NCBI GenBank assembly: GCA_014763885.1
Contig: JACXUO010000007.1
Span: forward strand, 1 to 38,570
Direction: 5' to 3'
Length of the DNA stretch: 38,570 nucleotides
From: Campylobacterales bacterium
Lineage (GTDB): Bacteria > Campylobacterota > Campylobacteria > Campylobacterales > Sulfurovaceae
Position 1 is the stretch's first letter, and each line of letters starts with the position of its first letter. The translations under genes and the position numbers were made by a program. The notes under the pieces were generated by a model. It was not told the origin of the DNA. It worked only from the letters and a program-made list of their open reading frames with translations, and did not search any database. Positions 27,489 through 35,052 of this stretch are shown here, in pieces.

Positions 27489-29483
27489 TTACTGCGTGGT
27501 TTCTGTTGCAACAGGCAGCTTTATCACGAAGGTCGTGCCATCCTGCGTGTTGTAAAATGCCAAAGAACCGTTCAGGTGCTGTTTGACGATTACGTTGGAC
27601 ATATAGAGTCCTATCCCGGTACCATCCTTCTCTTTGGTCGTAAAATAGGGTTCAAAAATTTTTTCCCGGATCTCTGCGGGGATGCCGCCCCCGTTATCCG
27701 TGATACTGATGGAGATATGTTCCTCTGATGCGTTGACACGGATAGTGATTTTGCCTTTGGCTGTGCAGTGGCTGTTGATCGCATCTTTTGCGTTCTTGAT
27801 CAGGTTGAGTATCACCTGTTTGATTTCATTTGGGTAGGAGAATATAGGTTTGACGGGGTGTTCTATGATAATTTCAAGAGAGATATTGTCACTGTTGAGC
27901 TGGTCGCCGATAATGGATTTGAGAGAGGAGATCACTTCGACGATATCGGTGATCTCTTTTTCCCTGTTCGGCCGGAAAAACTCTCTAAAGTCATTGATCG
28001 TGGTACTGAGATGTTCGATGTAGGTATTGATATCTTTTAGCTTTGACTCCAGTGTTTCGCGGTCAAGTATATTCAGCTGGCTTTTCAGCAAAAGCGAGGA
28101 GCTCACTGAAGAGATCGTGTTGAGTGGTTGTCTCCACTGGTGGGCGATCATATTGATCATCTCCCCCATCTGGGCGAGTTTGGATTGATGCAGAAGGAGC
28201 TGGTCCTTTTCCCTGTTTTTTGCCACCTCTTGCCGTAAAATCGATTTTTGTCTCCGGTTCAGCTCCATCAGCTCTTCGGTCGTCTGGGCGATCAGGTGTG
28301 AAAGTGCGTTGACCGTCTGTACCGAATCGTTGTACTCTACGGGTGGGGTACCTTTTGGGGTATAGGCTCTGATCTCCGGACTTTCACTCAAGATCAACAG
28401 GGTCAGGGACTGGTTCAGCAGTCCGCGCTGATTGCATGAGTGGAAGAACTCCCCGTAGGTAAAAAATCCATTGACATTGACTGCATCGAGACTGAGGTTG
28501 AGTTCGCTTCTGAGATGCTCTCCAAGCAGTCTTCTGCGGGCCATACAGGAGTAGATAAAGATCGACTCGGTAGGAAGCATCTGTGTTTTGTTGAGGACCT
28601 GTTCTCTGTGGTAGAGTATATGTTCGGTATTTCCATACCCAAAGTGGACCTTTTCTCCCTCTTTCAGGTTGCCGGCAAAGGAGAGGGAGCCATCGGAGTG
28701 TTTTTTCACTACCGCCCTGGCGGTATCGATGCCGTCCCTCTGGATGATAAGGGGAAACTCTACACCCGTAGAGGGAAGCTTGTCCCGGATCTCATCACCC
28801 AGATACTTGGCATAGACTTCGGTGGCATTCATACCGTCTATTGTATAGACTCGGTTCTTATCACATTTGGTAATGGTAAGCGTTTTCCCTATCTTCTGCC
28901 ATCCGAAACTGTTGTAGTTGGATACGATCAGGTCGTCGCCCCAGAGTATGGCGGAAACGGCACCGCAGGAAGTAATACCTTTGTCGCAAAATACATATGT
29001 CTGTTTAAACTGCCCATTGTCTCCCGCCAATCCCCCTGCGATAATCACTTTACCGTTGATGCTTGAGAGACCATTGAGGAACTCCTCCCCGTTGGTGTGA
29101 AGCCCGTCTGTCAGGCAGATGGCCGCTTTGATCTCTTTCTCGGAAGGAAACTGGCGTGCCAGTGACTGGCCCAGACTGTAACTGTCGGCAGGGTCCTCGC
29201 TGATATAGGTCTCCGGCACGGTGGTATTGAACACCGAAAAGGAGATCAGTGTATCAAGCTGGAGTATCCTGTTATTATCAATGATCCCGTCACTTGTGGC
29301 GCCGATAATCCTGCTTTGCGGAAGGTGGGAGAGAAGGTTCTCTATCAGGGCTGCAATGAACTGCTCGTCGATGATGCCTGTGAATACCTGTATGAGGATA
29401 TGCTCTTGACGTGCCAGGCCATGTGCATGGATAAATGTTCCCAGCTGCACATTATCCGTATAGGTCAGGTTAACGGTTTTCAT
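27489..29483 (-). CDS. FIST-domain sensor histidine kinase
   Basis: Probably soluble sensor kinase, 664 residues with no membrane helix. An N-terminal FIST_N domain (about 30-225) and FIST_C domain (about 235-370) end in the typical FxGFFTYGEF-like motif (NGFFTYGEF). Next come a coiled coil (395-435), a DHp with His448 (MIAHQWRQPLN) and an HATPase with N-box LNLIKNAKDAI, G1 DNGGGIP and G2 GTGIGLYMSN. FIST domains are thought to bind small ligands such as amino acids. Active-site residues all look intact. The response-regulator gene ends 29 bases upstream, and AAAGAG precedes the ATG. Cytosolic sensing of a metabolite is the likely mode. Confidence 0.93.
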   Translation of the reverse strand: MKTVNLTYTDNVQLGTFIHAHGLARQEHILIQVFTGIIDEQFIAALIENLLSHLPQSRIIGATSDGIIDNNRILQLDTLISFSVFNTTVPETYISEDPADSYSLGQSLARQFPSEKEIKAAICLTDGLHTNGEEFLNGLSSINGKVIIAGGLAGDNGQFKQTYVFCDKGITSCGAVSAILWGDDLIVSNYNSFGWQKIGKTLTITKCDKNRVYTIDGMNATEVYAKYLGDEIRDKLPSTGVEFPLIIQRDGIDTARAVVKKHSDGSLSFAGNLKEGEKVHFGYGNTEHILYHREQVLNKTQMLPTESIFIYSCMARRRLLGEHLRSELNLSLDAVNVNGFFTYGEFFHSCNQRGLLNQSLTLLILSESPEIRAYTPKGTPPVEYNDSVQTVNALSHLIAQTTEELMELNRRQKSILRQEVAKNREKDQLLLHQSKLAQMGEMINMIAHQWRQPLNTISSVSSSLLLKSQLNILDRETLESKLKDINTYIEHLSTTINDFREFFRPNREKEITDIVEVISSLKSIIGDQLNSDNISLEIIIEHPVKPIFSYPNEIKQVILNLIKNAKDAINSHCTAKGKITIRVNASEEHISISITDNGGGIPAEIREKIFEPYFTTKEKDGTGIGLYMSNVIVKQHLNGSLAFYNTQDGTTFVIKLPVATETTQ

Positions 29484-29512
29484 GATGCTCTTTGTCAGTG
29501 GCAGGGTGGCAA

Positions 29513-30256
29513 TTATTGATTTTCTTGAAGTGATTCATTGATCTTGTATCCCAGGGTTTTATTGTTGATGATAAAGTTGTCCGGAAGCTTGCTCTTAAAT
29601 CGTTTGAGTATTCCGTGTATGGAGTGGCTGCTGAAATCTTTCAGCGGGTTATCGAAAAAGAGATGGTCAAAAATCTGTTCGATCGAAAAGTATTGCTGCG
29701 GATTATTGAGCAACAGATCGAGAAGCTTGGTCTCGTTCTGTGTAAGCATAACCTCCTGATCTGCATTGAAAAGTCTTTTGTTTTCAGCGTCATAGCGGTA
29801 GTTCTCCGCAAAGAGATACACTTTTCCCCCCAGTTCCTTTTGAAAGATTTTATAGAGCTGGCTGAAGATCTCATCAAGCATCAAAGGTTTTTTGATGAAG
29901 CCGTTGACATTGAGATTGATCAACGGGACAAGATACTCTTCATTCTGGTAGGCTGAAAGGATGATAGTCTTTTGTTCTGGGTTGATCCTGTAGATCGATT
30001 CGATCATATGGATGCCGTTGATCTGAGGCATCTGGATATCTGTGATAACGAGATCAAAATAGCAGCCGGTATTGCTCTCCTCATCGATATAGGCACTGAG
30101 CCCCTCTTTCCCGTTATCTGCTGTCACTACTTTGCCGAAGATGTCTTCAAAGAGAGGGGTCGAGGCAAGCCGGCTCTCCTTGTGATCTTCGACATAGAGT
30201 ACCTTCAGTGTTTTGCAATAGGGAATAACCTGTTGTAAGATCGTTTTTTCTGTCAT
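29513..30256 (-). CDS. Response regulator with winged-helix output
   Basis: 247 residues. The receiver (about 15-140) has acidic pair Glu23-Asp24, Asp73 (ITDIQMPQINGI), Ser at LSAYQN and Lys in IKKPL. The C-terminal trans_reg_C-type domain (about 150-240) contains LTQNETKLLDLLLNNP and a recognition segment SSHSIHGILKRFKSKLP. The C-terminal domain is more divergent than in OmpR. It is encoded directly upstream of the FIST kinase and very likely is its partner. Receiver-winged-helix proteins paired with HisKA kinases whose H-box reads AHQWRQP are abundant in Campylobacterota. Confidence 0.9.
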   Translation of the reverse strand: MTEKTILQQVIPYCKTLKVLYVEDHKESRLASTPLFEDIFGKVVTADNGKEGLSAYIDEESNTGCYFDLVITDIQMPQINGIHMIESIYRINPEQKTIILSAYQNEEYLVPLINLNVNGFIKKPLMLDEIFSQLYKIFQKELGGKVYLFAENYRYDAENKRLFNADQEVMLTQNETKLLDLLLNNPQQYFSIEQIFDHLFFDNPLKDFSSHSIHGILKRFKSKLPDNFIINNKTLGYKINESLQENQ

Positions 30257-30360
30257 AGTGTACCTTGCCTCTTTAACTATGGTAAGTTTTTTCTTCTGCG
30301 GCGTGCTGTTTTTCCGTAGATACTGCTTTTTTACACAGAAATCAGAATAACCATTTAGTT

Positions 30361-30369
30361 ATTTTAGCA
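30361..30369 (-). promoter_or_regulatory. Extended -10 upstream of the FIST two-component genes
   Basis: TGCTAAAAT on the minus strand (TGn followed by TAAAAT), about 105 bases before the response-regulator start. It is the best promoter candidate in the 182-base gap. Nothing else is evident there apart from T-rich stretches. Confidence 0.4.
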
Positions 30370-30436
30370 TATCTCCAGGGATTTTAGTAGTGAAGTGGCC
30401 TTGATGGTAACAGTATTGAAAAGAATTATCGTATAG

Positions 30437-31165
30437 CGTCAAGATAATTTGATAGGATTTTTTCTGAAGATTTTTAGTAGCAGTTTATAGAGATCTTCTC
30501 CCCTGTGATTGAACCTGTATTCACACTCTTTGAGATGCAGGTTAAACTTCTCTTTCTCAATCCCTCTGAATTTTGCCAATCTGATTTTGGCATAATTCCA
30601 GAAAGACTCCATTCTGTCGATCCGATTGTGTTCCCTCTCCGATTCATCTCCTTCGTGGGGGACATGGAAATACCTGTTATATCCCATATCGACCAATCCA
30701 TGATAACCTCTCCACTCCCCTGAATGGATGATACTGTCTATACCCAATTTTCCTCTTATGACCGCCTGCATCATCGCCCTCTTTGTATCAGGGATCACCT
30801 CGGTATAGACTCTGCCTTCTCTTTTTAAAAGGCCGAAGAGGATGGCTTTCCCTCCTGCGGTACTTCCTTCCCTCCCCCTGATATTCCTGTCCTGAAAATA
30901 GCTTTCTATTGTTTCTCTATTTTGATAGAAGGGGGAATTCTGAGTACAGTATTCGGCGATCCTTATACGAATGGCTTTCAAATATTTATTGATTGTAGGT
31001 CTGCTGATTTTTGTTAAATTCGAAATTTGCGTAGCATTCAAATCTTCGGAGAAGTATCTGATGATCTCTCTAAATTTGGCTTCTGAGATGTGTGAACTGT
31101 TTACATACTTGTTCTTTACGTCCATGCTGACAACTTTAGGGTATCTTCTTCCTGCTAAAGTTATC
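30437..31165 (-). mobile_element. IS1595-type insertion sequence, approximate limits
   Basis: The boundaries are inferred from weakly matching inverted ends. Read inwards, the left has GATAATTTGATAGGA (from 30443) and the right has GATAACTTTAGCAGGA (complement of 31150-31165), with a one-base gap and several mismatches. The size (about 0.73 kb) fits compact IS1595 elements with one gene. I could not find a convincing target-site duplication. Poor ends and altered transposase residues suggest an old or immobile copy. Confidence 0.4.
30439..31125 (-). CDS. IS1595-family (ISXO2-like) transposase, catalytic residues altered
   Basis: 228-residue transposase with an N-terminal helix-turn-helix (SEDLNATQISNLTKISRPTI) and an ISXO2-type RNase H-fold domain (RGREGSTAGGKAILFGLLKR, then MESFWNYAKIRLAKFRGI, then CEYRFNHR). 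Compared from memory with family members, two of the three catalytic acids are replaced. DESYFG reads IESYFQ (Ile73), and the TDGW element reads SGEW (Gly136). Only the final Glu (Glu173, MESFW) remains. The frame is otherwise intact and close to full length. It may be an inactive copy, or a domesticated DNA-binding protein. There is no Shine-Dalgarno of note. Confidence 0.85.
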   Translation of the reverse strand: MDVKNKYVNSSHISEAKFREIIRYFSEDLNATQISNLTKISRPTINKYLKAIRIRIAEYCTQNSPFYQNRETIESYFQDRNIRGREGSTAGGKAILFGLLKREGRVYTEVIPDTKRAMMQAVIRGKLGIDSIIHSGEWRGYHGLVDMGYNRYFHVPHEGDESEREHNRIDRMESFWNYAKIRLAKFRGIEKEKFNLHLKECEYRFNHRGEDLYKLLLKIFRKNPIKLS

Positions 31166-31180
31166 CGAACCTTAGCAAAG

Positions 31181-31241
31181 GTATCATAAGAGACTTATGA
31201 TACACCAAGTATCTCGATATGTTATCTAGTTGAACGAGATA
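31181..31241. repeat. Two adjacent inverted repeats next to the IS
   Basis: The first has perfect 10-bp arms, GTATCATAAG (31181-31190) and CTTATGATAC (31194-31203), separated by AGA. The second has 7-bp arms, TATCTCG (31210-31216) and CGAGATA (31235-31241). They lie in the 247-base gap between the transposase and aroE, just outside the possible right IS end. No T tract follows, so they are not typical terminators. The rest of the gap shows no gene. Confidence 0.5.
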
Positions 31242-31372
31242 GAAATATAAAGGTTGATCCTTCTACTTTCGGCACTCATTCTTCCCCCTGAGTTAGAATT
31301 CTACAGTGTCAGATTGTCATTTAATTGTCACCCGCTATTTTGGGGAAAGACGATTTTGCCAACAAGATAGAG

Positions 31373-32170
31373 TCAAAGACGCAATGCCTTTTGCATATGC
31401 GGAAGTATCTCATCAAAGCGATAGGTATGATCCGTAAAATATTCAAAGGCGATGACGCCTTGATAGAGCAGCATATCTGCACCATCTTTGGTAGGTTTTC
31501 CATAGGCTTTGGCAAGTTTAAGAAAAGGTGTCTCTTTGCCGTAGATCACATCGATGCAGGCTTTTGCGGGAGGTATCACTGCATCAAGGATCTCTTTGGG
31601 GCAAGGCAGGGCATCGTCTTTCAGTCCTGCTGAGGTCATATTGATCACCAGGTCGAACGTTTGTATTCTGAAGTCATCAAAGGTATAGGTCTCAAATCCC
31701 TCTTCCCGAAAGCGTACCAGACGACCTGCACTGCGGTTGAGGATCGTGACCTCATATCCGGCCTCTTTGAGGATCATCGAGGTGGACTGTGCCGTACCGC
31801 CTGCACCCAGAAAAAGGACCTTTTTCGCTCCCTTGAATTCACTGATCGCCTTGAGGAAACCGGGCGCATCGGTATTGTAGCCATAGAGTTTTCCGTTTTT
31901 TTCCACGATCGTATTGACGGCACCTACCTTTTGGGCAAAAGGATCCAGGATGTCACAGGCCCGGTAGGCATGCTCTTTGTGCGGAACGGTGATATTGATC
32001 CCTTTGAGCCCCAGTGCAAAAAATTTTTCTCTGAGCTTCTCTCCCTCTTCCAGCAGGTAGCGGGTATAGCATCCGTCGATCCCCAGTCCCTTAAAGGCAA
32101 GGTTGTGCATCAGCGGTGATTTTGAATGGGAAACGGGATTGCCGAAGATGGCAAAAAGATGTTTTGACAT
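31373..32170 (-). CDS. aroE: Shikimate dehydrogenase
   Basis: NADPH-dependent reduction of 3-dehydroshikimate to shikimate. The 265 residues are standard. The substrate pocket has NPVSHSKSP (Ser14, Ser16), catalytic Lys65 (ITVPHKEHA) and Asp101 (YNTDAPGF). The nucleotide-binding loop is GAGGTAQS (122-129), and the NADP-selecting motif is NRSAGR. The C-terminal DGADMLLYQGVIAFEYF is typical. AAGGA precedes the ATG, and a TAAAAT -10 is at 32197-32202. In Campylobacter, aroE follows the SPOR gene. Here trpE and a TonB-receptor remnant lie between them. Confidence 0.95.
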   Translation of the reverse strand: MSKHLFAIFGNPVSHSKSPLMHNLAFKGLGIDGCYTRYLLEEGEKLREKFFALGLKGINITVPHKEHAYRACDILDPFAQKVGAVNTIVEKNGKLYGYNTDAPGFLKAISEFKGAKKVLFLGAGGTAQSTSMILKEAGYEVTILNRSAGRLVRFREEGFETYTFDDFRIQTFDLVINMTSAGLKDDALPCPKEILDAVIPPAKACIDVIYGKETPFLKLAKAYGKPTKDGADMLLYQGVIAFEYFTDHTYRFDEILPHMQKALRL

Positions 32171-32196
32171 AGTCTGTCCTTGGTTTTGATCCTCTA

Positions 32197-32202
32197 ATTT
32201 TA
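32197..32202 (-). promoter_or_regulatory. -10 box of aroE
   Basis: TAAAAT on the minus strand (context GCTAAAATTAG), 26 bases before the ATG. It gives aroE its own promoter, so it does not depend on read-through from trpE. Confidence 0.45.
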
Positions 32203-32218
32203 GCTTAGAGTTGCTTAG

Positions 32219-32365
32219 CGGGGAAGGGGGAATAAATATTTATATTACAGCACAGCGAGATCAAGCAGTGACAGGAATGAGGACGGTGTTTTTGATGCCG
32301 AAGACCTTTCCATCTCGGTAAACCCCGGACGTATGATTACTGCGGGATTGAGTATGAAGTTTTAG
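32219..32365 (+). pseudogene. Remnant: C-terminal end of a TonB-dependent outer-membrane receptor
   Basis: A plus-strand frame open from 32219 to the TAG at 32363 has no start codon or upstream domain. From about 32231 it encodes YYSTARSSSDRNEDG, then ISVNPGRMITAGLSMKF. The ending matches the last beta-strand of TonB-dependent receptors (NPGRxxxAGLSxxF with terminal Phe). About 40 codons of a 650-800 codon gene survive; the rest is absent, with the aroE promoter directly upstream. This indicates a deletion or rearrangement at this spot. The adjoining hairpin and terminator (32404-32454) are probably the old gene's 3' end. Confidence 0.65.
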
Positions 32366-32403
32366 GATAGTATGCATAAAAGAATACGCTTACAATAGAT
32401 GCA

Positions 32404-32454
32404 GCAGGGATTAAATTCCTGCGTGCTTAAAAGCTCTGAGCAACCGGGCTTTTA
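32404..32454 (+). terminator. Hairpin plus terminator downstream of the receptor remnant
   Basis: The first stem is GCAGGGA (32404-32410) and TTCCTGC (32416-32422), with one wobble. The second stem is TAAAAGCTC (32428-32436) and GGGCTTTTA (32446-32454), with a nine-base loop, an A-rich 5' side and a T-rich 3' side. The second resembles an intrinsic terminator, working in either direction. With a TACAAT at 32391-32396 just upstream, the whole could also be a small RNA of about 55 bases, which I cannot confirm. Confidence 0.5.
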
Positions 32455-32515
32455 GTTCTGTATAAATCTTTCAAACATGGGGCTGGTTTTGGTATGATGG
32501 GGAGGGGATCTTTTG

Positions 32516-32546
32516 AAGAGGTCCGGGGATACCATCCGGCCCTCTT
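32516..32546. terminator. Stem-loop behind trpE
   Basis: AAGAGGTCCGG (32516-32526) pairs with CCGGCCCTCTT (32536-32546), with one internal mismatch and a nine-base loop. It is 20 bases past the trpE stop and is GC-rich, fitting a transcript end for the leftward operon. The T tract is poor on both sides. Confidence 0.5.
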
Positions 32547-32566
32547 TAACTATTGAAAAATCAGGT

Positions 32567-33973
32567 TTAGAGGTTTTCCATCTCTTTGAGGGTTGCGAGC
32601 AGTGCACCCAGTTTGTTTTTGACCTCCAGGTACTCAAGTTCGGGGATAGAGTCTGCTACGACGCCCGCACCGGCCTGGAGTGTAATGGAATCGGGCTTGA
32701 TCAGCGCAGTACGGATGGCGATAGAGGAGTCCATATTGCCGTTGAATGCAAAATAGCCTATCGCACCTGAGTAGAACCCCCGCTTGAGTTTCTCGTATCC
32801 CGCGATCAGTTCCATTGCCTTGATCTTTGGCGCGCCTGTCATTGTACCGGCTGTAAAGGTCGCTGCAAAGAGGTCGAACATATCTTTATCCTCGTCGATC
32901 ATCGCTTCGACATCGGAGACCAGGTGCATCACATGCGAATATCTCTCTACGCGCATCATCTCAGTCACCTGTACGGTTCCCACTTTCGCCACACGTCCCA
33001 CATCATTGCGCCCGAGGTCGATCAGCATAAGGTGTTCCGCACGCTCTTTGGGGTCCGCCAGAAGCTCGGCTTCGAGCTCTTTGTCCCGTTGGTTGGTTTT
33101 GCCTCTTTTGCGTGTACCTGCGATCGGGCGCAGGAGTATCTCGCCATTGGTAAGCCTTACCATCACCTCCGGGCTTGAACCGCAGATCGAGAAATCTTCA
33201 TACTCAAGCAGGAAAAGGTAAGGGGAGGGGTTCTTTGAACGCAGAACCCTGTAGAAGCTCAGAGGATCGATCTCTCCTTTCTGGGTATAGCGGTTGGAGA
33301 GCAGTATCTGGAAGATATCACCGGCACGGATATTCTCTTTGCACTCATCCACCATTGCTTTAAAGCGTTCCTCCTCGATACTGAACTCACCTTCACCTTC
33401 CAGCTCCACGGGTTGAAGCGGCATCGGGATGCAGATGTCTCCAAGAGACTTTTCGATCTCATTGAACTCGCTGCTTAGACGTTCATCATTCAGAATCAGT
33501 GTCAGTTTGGCATTTTTATGGGAATAGGCGATAATGATCGATGGGCGTACAAGATCAAGATCCGGCGTGTTGAGCGGATCATAGAGGCCATCCATACTTT
33601 TTTCAAGGACAGGCTCAAAGACTTTTACCATGTCATAGCCGATGAAACCGATGAATCCATCAACAAAAGAGAATCCCGCCTCTTCCGCTTTTGCCTGATA
33701 CTCTGCCTGGTCCAGTGAAGCATAGTATCCCTTCAAAAAATGGAAAGGGTTCTCGTCGAGTTCCTGCTCAGCCCCGCTTTGATCAGTATAGCGTGTCGTT
33801 TTATCTTTGTATCTCAGACGCTCCTGCGCCCCTATCGTGATAAAGGAGAAGTTCCCGTCTGCTGTATTGACAACGCTTTCAAAGAGCATCGTGATCTCGT
33901 TAGGGAAGAGTGTTTTGATCTTCCCATAAAGTGCTACAGGGGTGAGTTGGTCAAATAGTATGGTTTTATGCAT
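32567..33973 (-). CDS. trpE: Anthranilate synthase component I
   Basis: Converts chorismate to anthranilate with the TrpG amidotransferase, the first step of tryptophan synthesis. The 468 residues carry an N-terminal domain with the feedback element MLFES (the family's LLES, near residue 30). The chorismate-binding domain has FQILLSNRY, PSPYLFLL, GSSPEVMVRL, RPIAGTRKRG, HLMLIDLGRNDVGRV, TAGTMTGAPK and GAGVVADS. A PabB role is possible but the LxES element favours TrpE. No trpG or other trp gene is in the window, so the pathway is scattered. The start is two bases after the SPOR gene stop, hence co-transcription. Confidence 0.9.
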   Translation of the reverse strand: MHKTILFDQLTPVALYGKIKTLFPNEITMLFESVVNTADGNFSFITIGAQERLRYKDKTTRYTDQSGAEQELDENPFHFLKGYYASLDQAEYQAKAEEAGFSFVDGFIGFIGYDMVKVFEPVLEKSMDGLYDPLNTPDLDLVRPSIIIAYSHKNAKLTLILNDERLSSEFNEIEKSLGDICIPMPLQPVELEGEGEFSIEEERFKAMVDECKENIRAGDIFQILLSNRYTQKGEIDPLSFYRVLRSKNPSPYLFLLEYEDFSICGSSPEVMVRLTNGEILLRPIAGTRKRGKTNQRDKELEAELLADPKERAEHLMLIDLGRNDVGRVAKVGTVQVTEMMRVERYSHVMHLVSDVEAMIDEDKDMFDLFAATFTAGTMTGAPKIKAMELIAGYEKLKRGFYSGAIGYFAFNGNMDSSIAIRTALIKPDSITLQAGAGVVADSIPELEYLEVKNKLGALLATLKEMENL

Positions 33974-33975
33974 GA

Positions 33976-34866
33976 TTACTTCTTATTAAGCAGAAATGCG
34001 CTTTTGTTGATACGGTCTTTGACTCTGACAAGTGCGCGTTCTGCAGATTTTCTATCCGGATATGGCCCGATAAGGAGTTTTCTGAGCCCTCTTGGACTTT
34101 TTTTGGTGATCGTATAGTGAAAACCGTTCTGGGAGATCCTGTCCAGGAAACGCTGGCTGAGAACCTTGCTAAAGGCACCCACCTGGATATAATAGCTTCC
34201 GGTTCGAGTCCCTTTGGGGCTGTTCGCCTGGGGTCTGGTGATGGGATTCGCGGGTTTGGTTCTTGGTGCCTGTACCTTTTTCTCTACAGGTTTCTGCATT
34301 GCTTCCGGAACCTTTTTTTGATAGCGCTTCTCTGGGATGCGCGGTTCTGTTTTGGCAGCAGCAGACTCCTCTGCGATCTCAAGGATCCTTGTTGGCTTCT
34401 CCTCTTCTGGTTCGGGCATCGATGCAGGTGCAGGTTCGTTCTCTGTCTCTTCCGTTTTTTCAGCGGTTTCTGTTATCGCCAGGTCCGTAGGCTTCAGGGG
34501 AGCAGCCGATACCGCTGTTGGAGCCTCGGAAGGAGCAGGTACCTCCTCTGTTTTTACTGCGGTTTCTGTCTCCTGGGAAAGATCAAGCTGCGTTTCCTCT
34601 TCTGTTGATCCCAATGCTTCGGATCTCTCCTCCTCTCTCTCTGTTGCACTCTGGAGTGTTAGGTCAGGACTGATGATCTCTGTTTCATTTTGTTCAAAAA
34701 GAAGTTGATCATGCTTTGGTGCTTTGAGGAGGATCTTTGTAAAAATGATGGAGACGATAAGCACAACAATCGCCAATGCGATAATTGTCAGAAAACTTTT
34801 GGCCTTGTTGGATTGGTTTGGTTGTATATCATCGATAATGAGGTCATCAAGATTATGATCGTTCAT
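33976..34866 (-). CDS. SPOR-domain membrane protein
   Basis: 296-residue bitopic protein with a short cytoplasmic N-terminus, one membrane helix (about 24-46), a long Glu/Pro/Thr/Ala-rich linker (about 55-215), and a C-terminal SPOR domain (about 222-292; YYIQVGAFS...LLIGPYPDRKSAERAL). SPOR domains bind peptidoglycan glycan strands stripped of peptides at division sites, so a role at the septum is likely. A SPOR protein sits at the same place in Campylobacter (between DUF1882 and aroE). The gene has a strong extended -10 promoter (TGATATAAT) and is the first gene of a unit with trpE. Confidence 0.9.
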   Translation of the reverse strand: MNDHNLDDLIIDDIQPNQSNKAKSFLTIIALAIVVLIVSIIFTKILLKAPKHDQLLFEQNETEIISPDLTLQSATEREEERSEALGSTEEETQLDLSQETETAVKTEEVPAPSEAPTAVSAAPLKPTDLAITETAEKTEETENEPAPASMPEPEEEKPTRILEIAEESAAAKTEPRIPEKRYQKKVPEAMQKPVEKKVQAPRTKPANPITRPQANSPKGTRTGSYYIQVGAFSKVLSQRFLDRISQNGFHYTITKKSPRGLRKLLIGPYPDRKSAERALVRVKDRINKSAFLLNKK

Positions 34867-34899
34867 AGCAGAAAAACTCTCCCAAATAAATTTAATTTG

Positions 34900-34908
34900 A
34901 TTATATCA
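34900..34908 (-). promoter_or_regulatory. Extended -10 promoter of the SPOR-trpE unit
   Basis: TGATATAAT on the minus strand, 33 bases before the SPOR-gene ATG. GGGAGAG serves as the ribosome site. The AT-rich 186-base gap is shared with the divergent cytochrome gene. Confidence 0.6.
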
Positions 34909-34997
34909 TATTTATCTATATAGATGATTAGGAGTTCTATCTGAGTGAATATGAAACATCTTTTGAAAATAATCATAATCTAAAAATATAAATACAA

Positions 34998-35047
34998 ATT
35001 ATTTAAAATAATTAATATAAAATATTGATAGGGTTGATCAAAAGGAG
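34998..35047 (+). promoter_or_regulatory. Leader of the cytochrome gene with palindromes
   Basis: It holds an AT dyad ATTATTT-A-AAATAAT (34998-35012), a TATAAA/TAAAAT-type -10 (35016-35023), two TTGAT half-sites (35025-35029 and 35034-35038), the second inside the palindrome TTGATCAA (35034-35041), then AAAGGAG (35041-35047). TTGAT/ATCAA halves are the FNR-type sequence, but the spacing is seven instead of four bases, so no regulator is assigned. Confidence 0.35.
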
Positions 35048-35052
35048 TAATC

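Noticed and set aside
32404-32454. Riboswitch (the loop contains GAGCAACC, slightly like SAM-I)
   Set aside because: No multi-stem junction, no downstream methionine gene, and the stem is simply terminator-like.
35025-35041. FNR/CRP-type operator before the cytochrome gene
   Set aside because: TTGAT and ATCAA halves are present, but the spacing is seven bases instead of four, and they lie between the -10 and the ribosome site.
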